64,000 nucleotides of DNA from Raphanus sativus (taxonomy: Eukaryota; Streptophyta; Magnoliopsida; Brassicales; Brassicaceae): assembly GCF_000801105.2 (NCBI RefSeq), contig NC_079514.1, forward strand, positions 14,176,293 through 14,240,292. Direction: 5' to 3'. Under the pieces are notes generated by a model. The model was not told the DNA's origin and did not search any database. It was given only the letters and a program-made list of their open reading frames with translations. The position numbers and the translations under genes are program-made. Position 1 is the stretch's first letter. Each line of letters begins with the position of its first letter. Positions 58,325 to 64,000 of this stretch are shown here, piece after piece.

Positions 58325-59135
58325 TGTAACGCCCCGACCGCCCACGGCTAATGACCCACCCACGCCCGCTCTCTCGGCCCGTGGGCCCCATCCCATCCGA
58401 CGGTCGGCCGTTAATTTTTTTCAAGGCTTGAAATCATTGTTTACTGACCCTACAATCACCACCCGACCTTTTCCCGTGCTTTGGCCTCACTCACACGCTA
58501 TCACGAACCACTTCCCGATAGGTCACCCATCCTTACACTACTCCAGTTCAAGCACGCTTAACTCTGGAGTTCTTTCATGATGTGCTCCGGAAAAGGTAAG
58601 TCAACTTTGGTGATATAGGTAGCCAAATCAATTCTCTTAAGCCTTTTCACATATCACAACTCGGGATATTACAATTCACCCCCTCTCAAAGAACGCAACG
58701 CCCTCGTTGCGCTCCACGACAGGTCTCAAGACGCCTCTCAGGTCAGAACTGAGACGGCTAACCAGCTCTGGTACCACTTGTAACGCCCCGACCGCCCACG
58801 GCTAATAGGCCACCCACGCCCGCTCTCTCGGCCCGTGGGCCCCATCCCATCCGACGGTCGGTCGTTAATTTTCTAAGGTTCAGAATCATTGTTTACTGAC
58901 CCTACAATCACCACCCGACCTTTTCCCGTGCTTTGGCCTCACTCACACGCTATCACGAACCACTTCCCGATAGGTCACCCATCCTTCCACTACTCCAGTT
59001 TACTCCAGTTCAAGCACGCTTAACTCTGGAGTTCTTTCATGATGTGCTCCGGAAAAGGTAAGTCAACTTTGGTGATATAGGTAGCCAAATCAATTCTCTT
59101 AAGCCTTTTCACATATCACAACTCGGGATGTTACA
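58325..59135 (-). mobile_element. Cassandra-type TRIM with 5S rRNA-like LTRs
   Basis: LTRs at 58325-58673 and 58779-59135 start TGTAACGCCC and end TTACA. The interior is about 105 bp. On the minus strand the 5' LTR is the right one: a primer-binding site (complement of gctctggtacca, about 58765-58776) adjoins it, and a purine tract (complement of ttcaccccctctc) adjoins the left LTR. Each LTR contains, on the minus strand, a 5S rRNA-like block. The LTRs differ by a few substitutions and small indels. I found no 5-bp target duplication (flanks aaacc and atgca), so this copy may be rearranged. Non-coding. Confidence 0.85.
58498..58590 (-). ncRNA. 5S rRNA-like promoter domain in the Cassandra left LTR
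   Basis: The minus strand reads gaactccagagttaagcgtgcttgaactggagtagtgtaaggatgggtgacct in outline, which matches the 5S rRNA gene core (gttaagcgtgcttg..., ggatgggtgacc). A second copy lies at about 58955-59060. It is a retrotransposon Pol III promoter region, not a ribosomal RNA gene: the 5' and 3' thirds of 5S are diverged. Confidence 0.75.
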
Positions 59136-59345
59136 ATGCAGCTCAATTGGTGACAGCTTGTCCTGTGGGAATGCTGTTAAAGGGTGAGGACCTGGGTTCG
59201 AGTCTCACCAACAACCTAATTATGGAGATAGTGAGATCTCATAATAGAGGGGTTGGGGTCGGTGCGCTACAGCGCTGTGAACTTGGGTCTATGGGCAGGT
59301 GGTTCCACGGGACGGGTTGTCACAAAACCAATTTAATGTAATCCT
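59136..59345 (+). repeat. tRNA-derived SINE-like segment
   Basis: Directly beside the Cassandra LTR. Contains an A-box-like agctcaattggtga and, about 50 bases on, a B-box-like gggttcgagtctca, the internal Pol III promoter arrangement of tRNA-derived SINEs. It continues to about 59335 (gggttgtcacaaaacc). I see no target duplication or poly(A) tail, so it could also be part of a larger element. Confidence 0.5.
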
Positions 59346-60708
59346 GTTATATATTCGATTCAGTATCAGCAAGTTTTTCTTTCATTATCTACATATTATA
59401 GAGAAAACAAAAGAAAAAAGTTTTTCATATTGAACATGAAGTATAAGTGTTCGAATTTCTCTAACTTCAACCATGTTCCGTCATAAAAAATGTTTATCCT
59501 TCAAATCGGTATAACCGCTTTTGTTACACTAATCAAGCCCATTAAAAGTCATGGTTTCACGCTTCATTTCTATCTGTTATCACAACCTCAACAAGCTCAT
59601 CACAATCTATGGTCACAAGCTCAACAAGCTCATCACAACCTCAACAAGCTCATCACAAGCTCATCACACTATAGTAGTCTTATAGTCTATGGCATGACCA
59701 GAAACCATAAGTCAAGGTTCTTTACTAAATATGCCCTTTCATTTATTCATTAGTCTTGCCTTAAATTTGACATATAAAATAATTCAACTTGCATCTAGTT
59801 GATTTCAAATTTTGTTTGTGTGTATATATGCATGTTAAAAGCTTCAGCCAAATCAATCAATTATGCCGATGACATGACTGATAATCACAAAAATAATTTT
59901 TAACCCATGCTTAAATAGAATCATATCATAGTGGTCCAAAATTCTATGGGCCGACCATGTCCAATAATCTACAGACCAACCGTGTCATAAATTAAGTTAT
60001 GCGGACCTGCTTCTAGTGATTAAGAAATAAAGCAACTTCATGCCGGAATCAATTCATATAGCGCCAAATTTTCCTGCATAGGCCCATGCAACAAGCTTAA
60101 ACCAATGTGCACAGCCCTACCAGTGACGATGAGTCGATGATTCAAAAGACGGATTGAACATAAACGGACAAAAAAATCAACAGTTTAGTGTCAATCTTCT
60201 TTTGTTAAAGCTTACAAAATTTACGTACATTTTGTGAAGTGCTCGTAGTAGCCAAACATCCTGAAATTTCAAGAGCGAAAACTTATGGAGATGGGATGGG
60301 CTTCAAGCCCCGCAAAAGCTTTATCATCACACTGAAAAAAAATAATATATATATATGCTCTAACTCCCAATTCACGAAAACAGTGATTAGGAAATGAGTT
60401 TGAATGCCTTTTATCTATATGTGGCTCATTTTGTTAACTTCAAAGTTTTCTTTCAGATGAGTTTGGATGCAAACTGATTTTAACTATTGGTTTATACCAT
60501 TTTCTTACAAGAGGTGTTCTCTGCTCTGTTTGCCGGTACATGGATAGCATGTTGAAATTTATACAACACAAAAATTCAAGGAAGACTGGTTAAAACCACA
60601 AACAAATTCCAGCAGCAAACCAATGAGATACATAAAAACTCGGTTACCAAATTTCAAAGTAAGACTTTGGCTAAAACCGGTTAATAGTTGAGTTGTGTTG
60701 TTACACTC
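59346..60708. other. Intergenic DNA with a short tandem repeat
   Basis: No gene. At about 59582-59668 the unit caacaagctcatcacaa is repeated about four times. A copy of the 50-bp repeat noted near 58196 is at about 59878-59927. Confidence 0.5.
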
Positions 60709-60762
60709 ATCTCATCTCTATCATTTTTTTTTTTTTTTGGTCAAATCTCATCTCTATCATTT
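60709..60762 (-). mobile_element. Tail-only retroposon insertion with 18-bp TSD
   Basis: atctcatctctatcattt is repeated perfectly at 60709-60726 and 60745-60762. The whole insert is 18 bp: T(12) then ggtcaa. On the minus strand it is ttgacc plus A(12), exactly the last bases and tail of the LINE at 7.2 kb (tttgacc plus A). Confidence 0.85.
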
Positions 60763-60965
60763 AAACTCACAAAACTTGCAGTCCGATGCGTCGACATATA
60801 TATTCAACAAAACAAAATGATAAATCACTAGAGAAAAAAGAGAAAGAAAATAAAAGCTTTTTGACTAAGATTGACATCGGATCTGGATCACACAACACCG
60901 TAACTCCATTGCTTGCTCCTTACTGGATCCCATAAAAAAATCATCTCTATCATTATCATCATGAA

Positions 60966-62195
60966 TCATGATTCCCTTTGATGATTATGAAGATGATGAT
61001 GAGGTCCGAAAATCCATTTCCATCCTTTGAAGCTCCTTCGACTCTTACTCACCTCCCTACCCTTGGTCGTTAACCGGCAAGACCCTCCTCCTCCATGCTG
61101 CAAAACGCTGTCGTTTAACACCACTTCTCCTCCTACTCCTCCTCCAGAGGAATCGAACTTGAGATCAATGAAACCAGTCTCTTCTCCTCCTGTAAAGTAA
61201 CTCTCTTTCATCGACAAAACCCTCCTCGTGAAACCCATCGCCGCCGACGAGTCACTTTTCCGATGCTGCTCCTCGTTGACATTGCTCTTCCTCGGCGCCG
61301 CTGCTTCGTAGTTGCTCCTCCGCGGATGATTATTATTTATACTCTGTTTATGCTCTGTTTCGCTGAAGTTACTCCTCCGTGGATACTCTGTTTCGCTGAA
61401 GTTACTCTTCCTCGCCTCGAAGCAGCTCCTCCGCGGCGGCTCCGATTCGCTGAAGTTACTCCTCCGCGTCTCCGTCGTCTCGCTGAAATTACTCTTCCTC
61501 CCTTCGAAGTTGCTCCTCCGATGCTCCGTCGTCGCGTCGAAGACGCTAGAGCTTCTCGCGGCGGAGAACGAGCTCCTCGCGCCGGAAAAAGACGACACGT
61601 CTTCCTCCGACCCGATTAAGTACCCGTTTCCTCCTCCTCGGAAGCTACAGAGCGACCTCGACCTCGAAACCCTCAGTGTCTTGCCGTCGTTGTTGTTATA
61701 ATCCAAACGCCAAGTATCGTTCTCGTTCTCGTTGTTGTTGTTGTTCTCATCGAAAGCTCTGTCCTTTCTTGGATTCATCTTCCTCAAGAACCTCCCGATC
61801 CTCGAGAACCTGTGATGCTTCCTCTTACTGATCTCAACGCAGCTGCTACTACTCCTCTTGAACACCACAGCTTCCTCTGTTTTTCGACTCTGTTTCGTCG
61901 TCTTCTTCCTCTGTTTCGTCGTCTCTTCGTCGATGAGTGAAGAGATCCTAACGTTTCCGGCTTCCGCGGCGGCGTGGTTAGGAGAGATGTCGGAGCAAGA
62001 GCAAGAAGAGAGTCTCTGTTCTCCGCATTGGGAGCACACGAGGCTTACTAAACGGTCGTTGAGACAGTACGGGCAGATTCCGACAGGGGAAACAGATGGA
62101 TGTTTCCTGCAAGAGAATTCTGACGGTGTGCTGTAATATAACGACACGTCGTCGTTTCTTCTCTCCGTTGCTGTTCTCTTTCCTCTGTCTTTCAT
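60966..62195 (-). CDS. Low-complexity RRSNFSE-repeat protein (At3g25590-like)
   Basis: 409 residues from the ATG at 62195-62193. The frame is open about 17 codons upstream without an ATG. The N-terminus has a Cys/His module (CRKHPSVSPVGICPYCLNDRL...CSQCGEQRLSSCSC) that may bind zinc. A basic region follows (KRKHHRFSRIGRFLRKMNP), then tandem-like units of the form RRSNFSETE/RKSNFSE over about residues 220-320, and a conserved basic end (KSRRSFKGWKWIFGPHHHLHNHQ). It fits Arabidopsis At3g25590, annotated as 'micronuclear linker histone polyprotein-like', a name based only on composition. Cellular role unknown. GC-rich, intronless, no lesion seen. Confidence 0.85.
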   Translation of the reverse strand: MKDRGKRTATERRNDDVSLYYSTPSEFSCRKHPSVSPVGICPYCLNDRLVSLVCSQCGEQRLSSCSCSDISPNHAAAEAGNVRISSLIDEETTKQRKKTTKQSRKTEEAVVFKRSSSSCVEISKRKHHRFSRIGRFLRKMNPRKDRAFDENNNNNENENDTWRLDYNNNDGKTLRVSRSRSLCSFRGGGNGYLIGSEEDVSSFSGARSSFSAARSSSVFDATTEHRRSNFEGRKSNFSETTETRRSNFSESEPPRRSCFEARKSNFSETEYPRRSNFSETEHKQSINNNHPRRSNYEAAAPRKSNVNEEQHRKSDSSAAMGFTRRVLSMKESYFTGGEETGFIDLKFDSSGGGVGGEVVLNDSVLQHGGGGSCRLTTKGREVSKSRRSFKGWKWIFGPHHHLHNHQRES

Positions 62196-64000
62196 CTTTG
62201 GGCAAGAACAAAATCTTGAAACAGAAGTGAGATGGAAAGTTTCCAAATTTGGAATTTTTTTTTTTGCTTTAGTTTTGTTTTGGGTGTTGAAGATCCAGAG
62301 GAGTGAAGATGACGACGATCGGATCTTTAAACTAGGATTTCTTTTAACTTTTTCTTTTCTTTTTTTTTTATGTTTTCTCTCGTATTTTGATGGGAGACTC
62401 AGAAGATTTGAAAGAGTTGGAATGTGTAGTGACGCTTCGCTATAGGCTTGGTCCGCTTGGAGAGTGTTTGCTTTAGCTTTACGTTTTCTTTTTCTTTTCT
62501 ATTTATTTTTGCTTCTCTTTTTCCCTTTTCAATTGGCCCACCAACTTTCTTTTTTCAAATTAAACTAAAGTATAAAATAATATTTGCCTAATTTTAAGTG
62601 GATTCTTACAGATTTTCATTTTTTTTTCGACTAATTCTAATTATTTTATTTATTATTTTTATTTAAGTATTTTATTTCATATATTACATTCATTTTTTAC
62701 TCTTCCAAACTAATTCATTAATTATATTTATCATAATAATTTGATAACATTTGTTTTACAAATTAACCATAATAATTTCACTTTTTTTTTAAAATGAAAA
62801 TGTTTAATAAAAAATTTAAATTGGTTAACAAAATTAATTTAGTTGTTTACATAATCAGTTAGACATGGCATTCAAGTATACTTACAGATCGATTTTTATG
62901 AGTATCAGATTTTTGGATTTTAAAATTAAACTATGTTTAGATATTAAAAATTTTCGAACAGTGTTCTATTTGAATTTTTCGGAATCTGGATAAATTTGTA
63001 CGAATCGAAAAAATCTAAATAATCTATATGTTTAATTATATCACTAAATTTTTTATAAAAAGTCATAACAAAATCCGCACGGACGTGCATGTCAAGTTGT
63101 AGTTATAAATGACAATTCATGATTATTGACATAATATTCTCAAATTTAGGAAAAAAATTAGGTTTAGTTATTTCTTTTGGTGTAAGAATGCAATATACAT
63201 TTATCTGAAATACTATGGGAATACTGTACATGGCAGAATTTAAGTGGCAATTTAGAGATATTAGAACGTATAATTAAATTAATCATATAATTAATGAATT
63301 ACTGAAAATAATTAGGGACAATTACATAGATGAGGTCATTAGAAACGTATATCTATCGGTTAATAAAAATTAGGGAAAGAAAATGAAAAAGAGAAAGGAT
63401 CTATGATCAAGAAAGAATTATTTTGTTTCCTTTCGTTTTTTTGTTTAAATTTGGTAAAGCCGAGGAAGAATTTAAATATCAAACTCAATTTAAGTCGATG
63501 TGATAGTATACATTTATTTGACGTGAGTATTCTGGTATCTATTTATCTTATCTAATTCATTAATGTTGTAGCTGAGATATCGATAAATCGGAGAGAACAA
63601 AATTACAACATTATTCTAATTCATTAAGAGGAAATCTGCCAAAAATAAAATGAAAAAATAGTATCTTTGTCTCTTTAGTATATTTTTTTGTTCAATTTTT
63701 GTTTCCACTATGATTTCTATTTTCAAATAATTTTAGAAATAAATAATTATTAAAAATAGAAACAATTGATGAGATATCCATATACACAAATTGATATTCT
63801 TTTGTGGCATCTTTGGATTGTAAAACTTATTATTAAATTAAAAAAATTAACTATGTTTTATGAAAAGAAGATTTTATTTTCTAAAAAAAATTACATAGTA
63901 GATATTGAATTTCACGTTAAACAAGGTATTTTACTTTCTCTAGAACCAATAATCTATTTTTATAAAGAATTCTAAATATAAGGAATGTGAAGTCTACACA
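62196..64000. other. Promoter side of the At3g25590-like gene and AT-rich DNA
   Basis: The first 250 bases are pyrimidine-rich, as expected for the leader and promoter of the minus-strand gene. Farther right the DNA is AT-rich. About 62860-63110 is a decayed repeat ending in aatccgcacggacgtgcatgtcaagttgtag, which looks like a worn Helitron right end. The frame at 63766-63975 has no supporting evidence. Confidence 0.45.

Noticed and set aside
58498..59060. 5S rRNA gene
   Set aside because: The match is partial and duplicated in two LTRs with retrotransposon ends, so it is Cassandra rather than ribosomal DNA.
62196..62246. Longer N-terminus (METFHLTS...) for the At3g25590-like protein
   Set aside because: The upstream start codon is TTG; the first ATG gives MKDRGKR at 62195.
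1..64000. CRISPR arrays, operons, prokaryotic-type systems
   Set aside because: The window is plant nuclear DNA; short repeats present are microsatellites or transposon subterminal repeats.

Overview
This is plant nuclear DNA. It is AT-rich, its genes carry GT-AG introns, and most of it is layered transposable elements. The five host loci are recognisable orthologues of a consecutive Arabidopsis thaliana chromosome 3 block. By my recollection of TAIR numbering the order is At3g25620 (ABCG21), At3g25610 (ALA10), At3g25600 (CML16), At3g25597 and At3g25590. Together with the repeat types (Cassandra, CTAG-ending Helitrons, short Tourist/Stowaway/MULE MITEs) this points to a Brassicaceae genome, probably Brassica or a close relative.

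Layout. 1-17.1 kb is gene-free: an unassigned GC-rich remnant, LINE fragments, four Helitron-like elements (one carrying a decayed RPA-type OB-fold fragment) and nested MITEs. 17.2-19.9 kb is an apparently intact five-exon ABCG21 half-transporter gene (+). 19.9-31.3 kb is repeat-rich intergenic DNA. 31.5-47.4 kb is the ALA10 P4-ATPase (lipid flippase) locus (+). It is heavily damaged: a TRIM retrotransposon with three more elements nested in one LTR sits exactly on the start codon; a hAT MITE sits in the presumed leader; exon 2 has a 2-bp frameshift; a Copia element with identical LTRs and an open 1,373-codon polyprotein sits in exon 3; and one splice donor is lost. Removing the Copia and the 2 extra bases leaves 3,612 coding bases, an exact multiple of three, so the decay looks recent. 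49.3-49.8 kb is CML16 (-). 51.8-52.3 kb is a small Cys-rich membrane protein (-). 53.0-58.1 kb is a non-autonomous CACTA element with a duplicated right end and 1.6 kb of unrelated DNA between the two ends. 58.3-59.1 kb is a Cassandra element with 5S rRNA-like LTRs, next to a tRNA-like segment. 61.0-62.2 kb is the At3g25590-like gene (-).

The most unusual signal is a series of at least seven tiny insertions of about 16-29 bp. Each is a poly(A) or poly(T) run plus a few bases, flanked by target-site duplications of about 13-20 bp. They look like LINE insertions in which only the RNA tail was copied. One of them interrupts a reading frame at 51.2 kb.

The host genes do not form one pathway: a plasma-membrane-type ABCG transporter, a lipid flippase, a calcium sensor and two poorly characterised proteins are neighbours by conserved gene order. 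All functional statements rest on motifs and remembered family members; no search was run.
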